The notes under the pieces were generated by a model. The model was not told the origin of the DNA. It was given only the letters and a program-made list of their open reading frames with translations, and made no database searches. The position numbers and the translations under genes are program-made. Below, in pieces: positions 48,696-61,641 of a stretch of DNA of 64,000 nt (its first letter is position 1; each line of letters begins with the position of its first letter). The stretch is from assembly GCA_947650365.1 (NCBI GenBank), contig OX393551.1, forward strand, positions 89,440,697 to 89,504,696. Reading direction: 5' to 3'. The stretch comes from Chamaelirium japonicum. Taxonomy: Eukaryota; Streptophyta; Magnoliopsida; Liliales; Melanthiaceae.

Positions 48696-51023
48696 TGTTG
48701 GAAATAAATCCATGGTAGAGGCCCGCAACAGAAGCAAAGTGAAGGTCCGAGGACCGTGAGCAGTGTGCGTTACATATCAAAATTTTCATCGAAACGATCT
48801 ACATATGCGTGTATGAAACTAGCATGGCAACTACGCGAACCCCTAACGACGATCTAACGCAAAAGAACAATCTAGCATGTATGCATGTTCTAATTATGTT
48901 AGATCTACTTGTTAGAGATCATACCTGCGTGCGGAATCATTCACTGCGACAAATTTCTTCTTTGTCGATGGAGACGGGCTACGGATCTGCTCGACATAGC
49001 TTCGGTGCGACGGACATAACTTTCTGCTTCGAACTCCGATTGGGCTGAAATTTGGACTACAGGTAGACAACTTCGAGATGCAACTTTTGAAACAAGTTTC
49101 ACGTCGTTTGGACTTCTATAGATCCCGGAATCACAGAAACAATGCTGATTTTCTATGCAGATTCTGGACAGCAAAAGGTTGCGGGAGACGCCTTCTAGTT
49201 CACCCGATCTCACACGATGCACGACACCTCGTCGATGGATCTCTGAGTGCCTCCATACGATGAGCCTTCTCCTTCTACGAAACATCATGCGAGGAAGACG
49301 AGTCGTCATCCAATGGCGCAAGCGAGGGAGAGAGAGACAAGGCAGGAGATGCGAAGAGAGAAGAGGGGGCGCCTAGGGCTTCCCCATGGCTTGGGCCGGC
49401 CCTAGGCTTCCATGGGCTCATTAATTTCGTCCCCCCCTCTCTCCCTATGCCTTATATAGGGCCGACCTTATCCTTACGGATAAGCCTAGCGGATAGGATT
49501 GACTGATTCAAACCTCTCCCTATATATCTCTTCTTTTATCTCTATCTTTTCCTTGTTTTCGAAAACGGTCAAAATCAGCCCATTTTCTGCGCCTCATGAC
49601 CGTCCCTTTCATCGGAGGCAACAATCTCCTGAAACTAACAGGGCCGGCCTTGACCAGTCTCTCAACACTTAGGGCCGGCCCCCTTAGTGCATAGTGACGC
49701 ATGGTATGACCAAAACGCCCTTATGTCAATAGTTGGCCGTTCCTCGTGTACGAGACTTTGCAAGGCACACATAAGTGAAGTGCACCAGTTATTTCACTAT
49801 TCTCTGAGGTTCCCGTAGGGTGCCCCTAATGAAGTCAACTAGTCAACTCGCAACATATCCCGGTGCATCGCACCCATGTGGCAAAGTCCACTTATGACAA
49901 GGAATTGCTACATGCGTCTCTGCACTAACCAAGGGTTTCCCCTTAGTGCACACACGTAGCTACGCATCTACCGTGCACTAGTGCGAAGCACTCACGGAGC
50001 GTATGCTTAGATTTCTCGCTTCCTCTAACTACGTTCTGTGTTTCGAGGAGATGGTATAAGAACCGTACATAATGTCGATAAGGTGGAACCTTCAGGGACC
50101 AGGGTTCATGGCTTCCAACTCAGACTCGATCGACACACTACCCGAGTGTACCATCGATCCTCTGAGTCCAAGTTAACCTGCGTAGCCACCCAGAGTGCGA
50201 TGCAGGCTGCACTTCAATTCCCCCGGACTTACTATGTTCTCCCTCATACCCCTGCTCTCCACTTAGTATGGTAAACTCGCTGTCCCTCCACTGGTGCTAT
50301 GACGCAACTCGAGCGGTGGAGAATACCGTCAGACTCGAGTGCTCATATGACTCGGTTCCTTCCAGGTTGATCACGTACATCGTACCTTCGATAACTCTGC
50401 CGAGTAACCGGATCCGTCACCAGTCAAACTGATGACCACCTGGCCAGGGTTTAATACGACGTAGGTCAGACTAAGGAACGCATCTCCCGTTAGGGGTGTG
50501 GATAGCCTACAGGAGTGACATGCTGATGCAACGCCAGCTGGGTAACCCAGTACACCGTGGTTTTGGATCACTGCATCCGGATCCTCACACATTGGTGCAC
50601 CAAAGCACCACACAACTGGTTAGTCCACCAGACATGGTTCCTCAGGGTTTAGGACCGTTTTACCCTAAGCAGAAACACGGTTTAGTGCACCGATGTCTGC
50701 TCATCGATCTGTGCACCATGTTGGTTCCGTTCGGCCACAGACACTGTGCCTGGTAATGACCGTGGTGGAGACACCCACGCTCTGTCATCCCAACAGCTTA
50801 ACCTGATAGGGCGACCAACCCTAATCAGAGCTACGAACGTATTTAGGTTACATGGGACCAGTCCCTTGAGTCTCCCACTCAAGTGGATTACCATGTAGCC
50901 ATGGCTCTCTGTTCTGTAATCAGAATACGTACTAAGGTACGTACCAATATGCATTCCTATACTATCAACCATACATAACTAAACTATAGGTTTTACGAGC
51001 TTTAGACCTCACCAATTCTTACA
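48696..51023 (-). repeat. C1 5' LTR
   Basis: It has the same ends as the 3' LTR. The TATA box is near 49452-49459 (minus strand). The LTR stops exactly at the CGCGG target copy. Confidence 0.95.
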
Positions 51024-54000
51024 CGCGGTTCCTAAGAAGAATGGAAAGATCAGGGTTTGCATCGACTTCACCAACCTTAACCAAGCTTGCCCTAAAGACC
51101 CATTCCCCATGCCAAGAATAGATAGACTCGTCGACACCACTGCTGGGCACGGGCTTCTGTCTTTCATGGATGGATACTTTGGGTATAATTAAATTCCTCT
51201 GCATCCCGATAATCAAGAGAAGATTTGCTTCGTGACAGACAGAGGCCTCTACTGCTATAATGTTATGCCTTTCGGCCTCAAGAATGTTGGATCTACTTAT
51301 CAGAGGTTCGTCACAAAGATGTTCGAAGAGCAAATTGGCCATAATGTTGAAGTCTATGTTGATGATCTCCTTACCAAGAGCCTCAGTCGTGAGAATCATC
51401 TCTCTGATCTGAAAAAAATATTCCAAGTCCTCTGAAAGTACCGCATGAAACTCAATCCAGCCAAGTGTGCCTTCGGAGTTCAATCGGAAAAATTCCTAGA
51501 TCATCTAGTGACTAGGAGAGGCATTGAAGCGAACCCCGATCAAACTCGAGCAATTCTTGAAATGCCCTCGCCCTCCAATAGGAAAGAAGTGTAACACCTC
51601 ACAGGAAGATTAGCTACTCTCAACCGGTTTATTTCTAAGTCTTCTGACAAGTGCAAGCCACTCTTCGACAAGTTACGGAAGACAGACACCTCCGGATGGA
51701 ATCCAACTTATGAGCAAGCCTTCCAGAGCATCGAATACTATCTTGCCGGGGCTCCTATCCTAACGGCTCCATTGCCAAAAGAAGATCTCTGGCTCTACCT
51801 CGCTGTCACCAATCAAGCCATTAGCGCAGTTCTGGTTAGCAGAAGAGAAGGCATTGAGCGCCCCATCTACTACAACAGTCACACCCTTCTTCCGGCAGAA
51901 ACTACTACTCAAAGATAGAAAAAGTAACGTTGGCATTACTTACGGCATCGAGAAGACTCCGACCTTACTTCGTTTCCCACCCGATTACGGTTGTCTCAGA
52001 GCACCCACTCAAAGACATCCTCAACAAGGTGGGACGAGCTGGTTGAATGACTAAGTGGGTGATCGAGATAAGTTCCCTCAGCATTCAGTTCGAACCTCGA
52101 GTTTCTATCAAGGGACAAGCAATTATAGACTTTTTTGCCGATTTTTCCATTGAGGATCCCATCACTTTAGAGAAAGACATCGAGATGCACCTAGATGATG
52201 GTGAAGAACCTCCCCTCAATTCCGGTCCTGAGACCATCAATCCAAGCCCTGAGGTTCCCACTACTTTGTCAACTAGATAGAAGCTTTATACTGATGGAGC
52301 CTTAAGCGTGATCTGTTCAGGAATTGAGATAATCTTGATATCCCCTAGCTCGATCATCTCCAAAAGGTCACTCTTCTCGGATTCAACGCTACCAATAACA
52401 AATCCGAATACGAAAGCACTCATTTCTAGACTGGAGATGGCCAAAACCCTAGGGGTGGACCGTCTCACAGTTTATAGCGACTCCCAGCTAATAATCAGGC
52501 AGATCAACAGAGTTTACGAAGCGCGAGGAGAGATGATGCAGCCCTATCTAGCTCTAGTGCGGTAACACAAGCAACGATTCCTGGACATTGAATTTGTGTA
52601 AATTTCGAGAGTCGAAAATCAAGAAGCTGATGCTCTAGCTAACGCTGCTTCAGTACTTGGAGACTCCCTCAAAGAAAGGCGAATTCAGATCGACTATCAA
52701 GAGTCACCCAAAACTGCCATTGACCAACAAATCGTTGCCATGACTAAAGACTCTGAGGGTTGGAGACAGTCAACCATCACTCTTACCTTGGCAGATGTAC
52801 CTACAGATTGGAGACAGTTACTCTTTGGCTTCTTCAAACTAGGTAAAATATCAAACGATCTGACCCAAGCTAAGACACTTCGAAGAAAGCTTCTATTCTA
52901 TAGCCTCCGAGGGAAAGATCTTCACTTTAAATCGTATGGATGGACACTTCTCAAATGTATTGGTCCTGGGCAAACAAAAAGGATCCTAGTTGAAATCTAT
53001 TCTGGAGCTTATGACAATCACTCTGGCGGAAGATCCCTCAAAGCTAAAGTTAAACTTCAAGGCTATTACTGGCCAACTATGGCGAAAGATGCATGTTGGT
53101 TCGTTCAAAGATGCGATCCCTACCAAAGACACACTCGAGCGATCCATCTCCCAGCAAACGAACTCCATCCCTTGACAAGTCCCTAGCCTTTCCATCCGTG
53201 GGGGTTAGACTTCCTGGGTCCGTTCCCTCCATCGCCAAGCAAGAAGAATTACTTATTGTTGGCCACCGACTACTTCACCTAGTGGGTTGAGGCTGTGCCA
53301 CTCTTTCGAGAAACAGACAACGATGTTATCAAATTCATTAGACATAACATCTTCTCCAGATTTGGACCTCAAGTACTTATCATCGATAATGGAGCTCAAT
53401 TCGATTCAGATAAATTTTGAGAGTTCTGCCTGAACTATGGAATCAAGATTTTCTACTCTACTCCGAGGTATCCACAATGCAACGGACAAGCCGAAGCTTC
53501 CAACAGAGCAATCCTCGATCTACTCAAAAAGAAGTTGGGATATAAGAAGGGGTTATGGGAGAAAGTCCTACCAGAAGTCCTATGGGGCTATCGGACCACT
53601 CCTCGATGATCGACTGGATTTTTTTCCTTCGGCCAAACTTACGGGTCAGAAGCAATTTTTCCAACCAAGACTCTCTCTTCGACTTTGAAGACTAAGGCTA
53701 TCGAAGAAGGAATAAACAACGAGCTCCGTATAAATGACCTTGACTTCTCAGAAGAACTGCGTAACCAGGCAGCTGTCCGTGTCGCCAACTATCAACAGAA
53801 GATCAAGCAGGCCTACGATCGAAAAGGTAAGAGAAGACAATTCCACATTAGAGATCTAGTCCTCAGAGTGGTATTCTCTAACACAACAGCGGAAAACTGG
53901 CTCCCAACTGGGAAGGACCTTATATCATCGAGTCAATTAGAGACAAAGGATCCTATCACCTAATCTCGCCAAGAGGAGATAGGCCACCAAGAGCGTGGAA

Positions 54001-54031
54001 TGTCAAGCATCTCAAAATATTCTATCCCTGA
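51024..54031 (+). pseudogene. G1 pol, second part: reverse transcriptase, RNase H, integrase
   Basis: Reverse transcriptase resumes with PKKNGKIRVCIDFTNLNQACPKD. The catalytic YVDD is intact at about 51355-51366 (VEVYVDDLLTKS). A first RNase H follows (51700-51900), then the second RNase H (52400-52640; LEMAKTLGVDRLTVYSDSQL). Integrase runs from about 52900 to the stop at 54029-54031, with GLDFLGP, DNGAQFDSDKF and [15 protein letters not shown]. Stops or shifts lie near 51191, 51433, 51594, 51917, 52565, 53187, 53280, 53418 and 53610. Several sit where Trp, Gln or Arg codons are expected. Confidence 0.9.
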
Positions 54032-54162
54032 TGTAAACCCTGTACTGAATGAATATTTGTTTCGATTTTAATCTTATCCATTTCAATTCTATATGCTTAC
54101 ATAATCACACATAGTTTAGATATTGTGAGACAGCACAACACTTAACTGACAAGTCGACTAAT
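54032..54162. other. G1 spacer before hairpin array
   Basis: A-T rich untranslated sequence between the pol stop and the first 100-bp unit. No gene is seen. Confidence 0.5.
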
Positions 54163-54502
54163 AGTTTGGGTATTTGTGTTGTGACACGACCCCTTATAGG
54201 CAGAAACAGATAGTTTAAACGTTGTGAGACAGCGCAACTTTTAAGCTGGCAAATCGATTCATAGTTTGGGTGTTTGTGTTGTGACACGACCCCTTACAGG
54301 CAGAAACAAATAGTTTAAACGTTGTGAGGCAGCACAACTTTTAAGCTGGCAGATCGATTCATAGTTTGGGTGTTCGTGTTGTGACACGACTCCTTACAGG
54401 CATAAACAAATAGTTTTAAACATTGTGAGACATCACAACTTTTAGCAGGCAGATTGATTAGTAGTTTGGATGTTCATGTTGCGACACGACTCCTTACAGG
54501 CA
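54163..54502 (+). repeat. 100-bp hairpin array downstream of G1 pol
   Basis: Four units with a period of exactly 100 bp. Stem-loops lie at 54174-54189, 54274-54289, 54374-54389 and 54474-54489; the third is a perfect 6-bp stem TCGTGT/ACACGA with a TGTG loop. Each unit also has a second inverted repeat, GTTGTG...CACAAC (for example 54320-54337). Context around the main stem matches G2: AGTTTGGGTG before and CCCCTTACAGGCA after. It occupies the same place, between the integrase stop and the antisense gene. Confidence 0.88.
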
Positions 54503-54665
54503 GAAACAAATAGTTTAACATTAAGAGGCATCACAACTTTAAGCTAGCAATATATAATATTAAGCATTTCATTCAAAACATTCAACATAAAGAGAGACAG
54601 TTCATTCCAAACGAAGTCAAGTATCTTATTTCATTCAAAAGTACAAGTATAACGAGGAAGATACA

Positions 54666-56417
54666 TCAAGGCTTCTCAACACTGGTCGCCCTAGATCTAT
54701 CTCCGCTGCTGGCCTTGCTGGTAACAGACGTCTTCGAAGACTGAGTGCCTCCACCATGAGCTAGCCTGAGGGATTCGATGGCTTTTTCAACTGTCGACTT
54801 GAAGCTGGCCAAGTCGACATTCAACTGTTCAATCTCCAGCACGTGGGCCTTCTCCTTTGCTGCGAGCTCTGCCTTCAGCCACTTTATCTTGTCAGCACGC
54901 TCGAAGGAGATATTCTCTAACTTGAAGAATCTGTTTTTGAGGCCCTGGAGTTCTTTATTGGCAGCTACGAACTCGGCCTCCATCTTCTTTTTCATATGTG
55001 CCTCATTGCGAAAAAGTTGTTGACTTGAAGAGAGCTCAGCAGATAGCTTTGCCCAATCCTCATTAGCCTCCTCCAGGAGGGCATTCAAGCGTGAGATCTC
55101 ACCGATGGCCTCCCTCTCCCCAGCCTTCTTAAAGACCCTGCTGTTTAACTTCAGCAGGGCAGACATCTGCATGACAACAAGGACAAGTTAGAAACATCAG
55201 ATGGAAGAACTGCAACTTGAGGCTAAGTTGAAGCTACTGACAATCACTTCTAGCCTGGTAGATGCTTCTTCAAGGGTCGCATCGGGCAGGTTGCAAAGCT
55301 TCCTCAACGCCCCAGTTGGGTGGTAGATGTCAACCTCACCCAGATCACGCAGCACAGGTTGCGGGCTGCCAAGAGCACCTACCGACAAGACATTCAAGGA
55401 TTCAGACATATCCAATATTCAATTGAAACAAGAGGAAGCTAAGAGTCAGAACTTACTCCTACCGATAGAGCCTCTATGAAGGGTTTGAGTTGGCCCTTTC
55501 CCTCGATCGATCCCTTTACCCTTGGGGGTGGGAGTCTTCGCTGCAGAGACGGGGATCGGAACCTTCCCGGGCACCTGCTTCTCCCCTTGCCCCTCGTCTC
55601 CCTTTGGTTTGGGAGAAGAGACTTCGGGAGGAGACAAATCTCCCCCTTCACCACGTATCTCGTCTGCCCCCTGTAGGAGGGCATCCATCAGGATGGTGAC
55701 TTCTGCTGCCACCTTGGTCACGTCACCTCGAGGCGCCAGCCGTGGTTTGTCAGCTTCTGCCCCTCCACTTGAGAAAGCCTGCCTCGTCAAAGCCTTACCT
55801 TGCCGAAGGCCTTCGGGCGGCACCTACGCGATCGACGTCGAGTCATAGACCACATAGCTCCCTGAATACTTGACCCTGATGCGTATGGGATGCTTTAGGG
55901 TCTCAAAGTGATAGACGAGCGACACCTTCTTGTCGTCGTCTATCGTATTAATGTCATCCTCCATTTGATGGGCCTTAGCCTCGTCGATAAGAGGGACTTG
56001 GCCAGCTCCTGGCGGGGTAGGGGGCACGTCTTCCCAACCACTGGCCCCCTCCTCTTTGCCTTCCTCCTCTTTGCCTTCCTCCTCTTTGCCTTCTCCCTCT
56101 TCCCTTTCTCCCTCCTCGCTCCCTTCCGCCTTTTCATCCTCATCCTCCTCCTTTTCTTCTCCACCTTCTTCTTCTTCTCCACACTCTTTCCCGCCTTCTT
56201 CTTCACCCTTATTTTCTTCTTCTTCTTCTTCTTATTTCTTCTTTTCCTCCTCATCTTCCTTCACCACCTTCTCTTCCTTCGCCACCTTCCTCTTCTTGAC
56301 CTGGCGTCACTTGGTCATGACCAGTTTCTCCTCGCTAGGCCCGGAATGCCTCCTCTTGCCATATATCTTCTTCTCGAACCATACAAATCGCACAATCCTA
56401 TCGGTCTCGAGATCCTC
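54666..56417 (-). pseudogene. G1 antisense gene (gypsy extra ORF), 3' part
   Basis: Exon 3 is 54666-55166, intron 2 55167-55241 (GTCAGT...GCAG), exon 2 55242-55378 (137 nt), intron 1 55379-55456 (GTAAGT...TAG), and exon 1 runs from 55457 up to the C4 insertion at 56417. Positions and phases of both introns agree with G2. Exon 3 is a 166-residue coiled coil open to its stop codon. Exon 2 shows LRDLGEVDIYHPTG; exon 1 has a Glu-rich stretch (56040-56250), the IDEAKAHQMED segment and one stop at 55824-55826. The gene is antisense to G1 pol. Its N-terminal half should lie beyond C4, outside the window. Confidence 0.8.
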
Positions 56418-58552
56418 TATTGGAAATAAATCCATGGTAGAGGCTCGCAGCGGAAACGATTTAGCGGTCGAAAGACCGTTCATGGTGCGCGTTATACGAT
56501 TTAAACATTCATTGAAACTAACCTACATATGTCTGCATGTGTATGCACATGAATCGAACACCCTAACGGCAATCTAGCGTAATGATTAACTAGCATGCAT
56601 GCAAATCATAATGCTCGCTAGATCTACATGTTAGATTACACATACCTTTCGTACGGATCTTTTAACCGTGGAGAATTGTCTTCTTTGTCGATGGAGACGG
56701 AAGATCGTTCGCGAAGATGCCGATGGTACGATTGGAGACGATGCCCTCTTGTTCACCCGATCTCACACGATGCACAGAACGTCGCTCTCGGATCTCTGAG
56801 TGCCTCCAAAGAACGACCCTTCTCCTTCTTCAGAAGTCCACACGAGGAAGACGAAGTAGCAAGCGAGAAACGGGAGATGGATTAGGGATAGAATTAGAGA
56901 GATGAGAGGGTGGAGGGGGTTCGGTTTTTCATCCCTATGGCCGGCCCCCTATAGCCCTTTATATAGGGCCGGCCTACCCCCTTAGATAAGGATCCAAGGG
57001 GATAAAGACCTCCCACAATTATCTCTCCATTATCTCCTGTTTATCTCTCCTTGTATTTATCCGTTTTCACACTTTGTAGGGCTCGATCTTAACCGATTCT
57101 AGGCCCTATCACTATCTATATGGCCGGCCCCTATAGATGAGGGATTCTCATCCCTACAACATAGGGCCAGCCCTAGCAAGGTCTCCCACTGCTAAGGTCG
57201 GCCAACAGTGAGGTCCGGCAGAGTGAGGTTTTTACCAAAACGCCCTGACGCCTCATTTTGACAATTTCTAGCGTGCGATACCTAGCGGCCATTACTTAAG
57301 TGATTTCTACTAGTTACCTACTATTAACTGAGGCCACCGAAGGGTGCCTCTAGCAAAGTCAACTAGTCAACTCGCAGCACATCCCGGTGCATCGCACCTA
57401 TGCAGCGAAGCTCACTTATGGCTAGGGATTACTACGTGCGCCTCTGTAGTAGTCTCGGGTATAACCCTTAGTACTCGCATGTAGTTACGCATCTACCGTG
57501 CTCTAGTGCCAAGCATACACAGAGCGTATACTTCTTTCTTCCTCTTACTGCTTATGGTGTTCCGAGGAGATGTTTCAAGAACCGTACATAATGTTGATAA
57601 GGTGGAACCATCAGGGACCGGGGTTCATGGCTTCCAACTTAAGCTCGATCGACACACTACCCGAGTGCACCATCGATCCTCTGAGCTCGAGTTAACCTGC
57701 GTAGCCACCCAGAGTGCGACGTAGGCTGCACTCCAATTCACCCGGACTTACTATGTTCTCCATCATACCCCTGCTCTCTGCTTAGTAGTGGTAAATCCGT
57801 TGTCCCTCAACTTGATGCCATGATTCACTTCGAGCGGTGGAGACTACCGTCAGACTCGAATGATCATATAACTTGGTTCCTTCCAGGTTGACCTATACAT
57901 TGTACCTCTGATTACCCCGTCGAGTAATCGAACCCGGTCAACAATCAAACTGATGACCACCAGGCCTGGGTTTGGTACAGTGTAAGTCACACCAAGGAAC
58001 GCACCTCCCTTCAGGGGTGTGGATGGCCTGCAGGAGTGACGCGCTAATGCAACACCAGCCGGGTAACCCAATACACCGTGGTTTTGGATCACTGCATACG
58101 GATCCTCACACATTGGTGCGCCAAAGCACCACACAACTGGTTAGTCCATCAGACATGTTTCCTCAGGGTTTAGGACCGTTTTACCCTAAGCAGAAACACG
58201 GCTTAGTGTACCAGTGTCTGCTCACTGATCTGTACATCGTGTTAGTTCCGTTCAGCCACAGATACTATGCCTGGTGATGACCATAGTGAAGACTTCCCAT
58301 GAACTGTCATCGCCAACAGCTTATCATGATGAGGCGACCAACCTGATCATAGCTGCGAACTGATTTAGATTATATAGGACCAATCCACTCAGTTTTCAAC
58401 TCAGTGGACTACCATATAACCATGGCTCTCTATTCTTAAAAGAACACGTAACTATGTTACGCACCTATATGCATCTCATATAATAATAACTATCAATCTT
58501 TATTAGACCAAAACATAAAGTTTTACAAGCTTAGAACATATCAATCCTAACA
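56418..58552 (-). repeat. Copia element C4: 3' LTR
   Basis: This 2135-bp LTR starts TATTGGAAATAAATCC (TG changed to TA at the tip) and ends CAATCCTAACA. TATA box TATATAAAG on the minus strand is near 56960-56967, with GGCCGGCC boxes around 56940, 56970 and 57122. It is clearly diverged from the C0/C1/C2 LTRs, so C4 is a separate subfamily. Confidence 0.88.
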
Positions 58553-58566
58553 ATCTCCCACTTGGT
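58553..58566 (-). promoter_or_regulatory. C4 polypurine tract
   Basis: On the minus strand this reads CCAAGTGGGAGATT directly before the 3' LTR, overlapping the end of pol by a few bases. The same AGTGGGAGAT lies at the matching place in C1. Confidence 0.65.
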
Positions 58567-61500
58567 CTAGCGTAGCAAAACGGTTTTGACACCCATCGCG
58601 TCCACATGTCGCTCGAATGCCTTGGTAGGTATTGCCTTTGTGAAAGGATCAGCAACATTATCTGTAGATACAATCTGTGTCACCGCTACTCGCCCTTGCA
58701 TTTGAAACTACCGAATCAAGTGGAACTTGCGCTCGATGTGCTTCCCCTTTTGGTGATGTCTTGGCTTCTTTGCTTGTGCTACCGCCCCACTATTGTCACA
58801 ATAAAGCACAATAGGTAACTGGGCCTCTGGTATGCACCCCAAATCTGTAAGGAATTTCTTGAGCCATACCGCCTCTTTGGCTGCTTCGCACGCTGCAATG
58901 TACTAGCCTCTGTGGTAGAGTCTGCGATGCATTTCTACTTCACACTCTGCCAACTAACCGCTGCTCCTCCTAACATAAACACAAAACCTGATGTCGATTT
59001 TCTGGATTCCAAATCTGATATAAAGTCAGAATCTGTGTATCCAATCGGCATCAGTTCTTGTGCAGTGTAAACCAACTCATAGTCCCTTGTTCTACGAAGG
59101 TACTTGAGTATATACTTCACTACTGTCCAGTGATCTGGACCCGGATTCGACTAAAACTGACCCATCATGCCTACTGCGAAACAGATATCTGGCCTTGTAC
59201 AATGCATAGCATACATTAGACTACCTAATGCCGAAGCATAAGGTCTCTTCTGCATTTCTGCTCTCTCCTCAGGTATCTTAGGACATTGATCCTTAGACAG
59301 TTTTACGCCATGTTTAAATGGCACAAAACCTTTCTTGGAGTTTTGCATATTAAACCTAGCCATAACCTTATCTATATACGCGGCCTGTGACAGCAAGAGA
59401 ATCTTGTTCTGGCGATCACATTTTACCTTGATCCTCAAAACATAACTCGCTTCACCTAGGTCTTTCATCTTGAACTGTATTGATAACCAGACCTTTACCG
59501 TTGACAATATTCCAACATCATTTCCAATGAGTAGAATATCGTCTACGTAAAGTATCAAATATACCACTATAGTCTTATCACGCCTCTTGTATACACATGG
59601 TTCATCCTCGTTTTGAGTAAATCCATATGACTGGATTACCTGATCAAAACGGATGTTCCAACTTCTAGATGCTTGCTTTAGTCCATAAATGGACTTCTGC
59701 AACTTGCAAACCAGATGTTCCTGACCCTCTGACTCAAAACCTGGTGGTTGCATCATATAAATGTCTTCTTCCAAATTTCCATTGAGGAATGCTGTCTTGA
59801 AATCCATTTGTCAGATCTCCCAGTTGTAATGGATTGCACTGGATAGGAGGATCCGAATAGACTTTATCATATCTACCGGCGAGAAGGTTTCATCAAAGTC
59901 GATTCCTTCTCTCTGGGTATAACCCTTGGCAACTAATCTAGCTTTATAAGTCTCAATTGTTCCATCGGATCCTCTCTTCTTCCTATACACCCACTTACAC
60001 CCAATAGTTTAATATTGGATGATGGTGTAACAAGAGTGGGTCAGAAGCTCCCACTGCCTCATCGTAGCTCAGTGGGTTATCCTCCTGACCTTCTGGATCA
60101 ACCAATAAGGTTTCTCCATAGTATCTGTCAGGAGCTCTGATGCTTCTCCCACTGCGACGAGGTGGTGGTTGTGTTACAGGATTAATAGGTGCTACAGTAT
60201 CTGGTATATTAGTGTCTGTGATGTCAGCTCCCACTATGCTTTCGGATGCGCTCGCTGATCTAGTACCTAGTAGCTCATCCAGAACTACCTTACTAGCAGG
60301 CTTATGGTCCATCATACAATCATGTTCTAGAAAAATGGCATTCGTTGAAACGATTACCTTCTTTTCCTCAGGATCATAAAATAGTCTACCTTTAGTCTCT
60401 CTGGGATACCCTACAAACAGACATGCTTTGGACTTTGGCTCTATCTTTTCCCTCTTGTCTATCCACACATGTGCAGGACATCCCCATATTCTTAAATGCT
60501 GTAGTGTTGGATTTTGCCTTGACCACAGTTCTCTAGGGGTCTGAGGCACTGATTTAGACGGAACGTGGTTCAGAACATATACTGCTGTCTGAAGGGCATA
60601 TCCCCAAAAGGTCATTGGTAAATTGGCATAACTCATCATGCTGCGAACCATGTCCAACAAGGTTTGATTCCTTCTCTCAGAAACTCCATTCTGTTGTAGG
60701 GTACCTAGAGCAGTTAACTGGGATGTTATCCCATACTCTACCAAATACCCTAGGAACTCGTCAGATAGGTATTCACCTCCTCGATCAGATCGAAGGGGTT
60801 TTATACATTTACCTGTCTGCTTTTCTACTTCAGCCTTGAACTCTTTGAACATGTCAAAGGATTTCGACTTCCGATGCATTAGGTAAATGTAACCATATCT
60901 TGAGTAATCATCAATGAATGTGATGAAGTACTCATGGCCTCCTATCGCCTTGACGTTTATGGGTCCACACACATCTGAATGGATTAACTCTAATACCTCA
61001 GTAGCTCTTACTCCTTTGCCTTTAAAGGACCTCTTGGTCATCTTGCCTTCCAGGCAGGATTCACAGGTGGGAAGGATCTCCGTAGGATCTGTTTCCAGAA
61101 TCCCGGCCTTCACCATTCTATGGATCCTGTCTAAGGCAATATGCCCAAGTCGTAAGTGCCACAGGTGGGTTAAATTTTTCGAAGGATTCTTACGCTTAGA
61201 TGAATTAACATTAAATGCTGAAGTTATTATGTTATCTTTTTCAAATTTAGGACTGACAATATAGAGATGATTCTGAACCATTCCTCTTATTATAAAAGTT
61301 CCATTCAGCTTAAACAACACACCAGAAGCATCAAAATAAACTGAATAACCTTCATTAACTAAAGAATAAACAGAAATCAAGTTAAGTCTCAAGGACGGTA
61401 CATAAAAAACATCTCTAAGAGTCAAAGTCTTATTATTCGAAAAACTAAGATTAACGTCTCTAATAGCTTCAGCAGCAGCCACGACCTCAGTTCCCATGCT

Positions 61501-61641
61501 CAAGGTCACCTCTCCATCAAGCAACCTTCTGCTTTCCCGAAACCCCTGAAGAGAGTTACAAGCATGGTTAGTGGATCCTGAATCTACAATCCAACTAGCA
61601 AAAGAACTATTACTTGAAAGAAATGATTCAACAACTAAGAG
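58567..61641 (-). pseudogene. C4 pol: protease, integrase, reverse transcriptase, RNase H (few breaks)
   Basis: Pol follows gag in the same frame. Order: protease WIVDSGSTNHAC near 61590; integrase zinc motif (HLRLGHIALDR ... CESCLEGK) and core with SDVCGPI, RSDRGGEY and NGVSERRNQTLLD, open from 61524 to 59995; reverse transcriptase with intact YVDDILLIGND near 59540; RNase H with YTDSDF and SWQSVK, ending at 58567. Copia order (integrase before reverse transcriptase) is clear. Breaks: TAA at 61642-61644 between gag and protease; loss of about 35-40 codons plus a shift near 60000; TGA just upstream of 59807 where Trp is expected; TAG near 59148 and 58932 where Gln is expected; a 1-base loss near 58905. 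Confidence 0.9.

Larger units (their letters stand above)
40969..51023 (-). mobile_element. Copia element C1 (complete, minus strand, nested in G1)
   Basis: The element is 10,055 bp with LTRs of 2327 and 2328 bp and a perfect 5-bp target duplication, CGCGG (40964-40968 and 51024-51028). Removing it and one CGCGG joins the G1 reverse transcriptase in frame: ...IWISNIIAV followed by PKKNGKIRVCIDF. In the first 420 bp the LTRs differ at about 17 positions by eye. The internal genes are dead. Confidence 0.95.

Noticed and set aside
54666-56417. Antisense gene read as an envelope-like gene
   Set aside because: Envelope-like genes are on the pol strand with a signal peptide and membrane segments. 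This one is on the other strand, has neither, and is acidic and coiled-coil.
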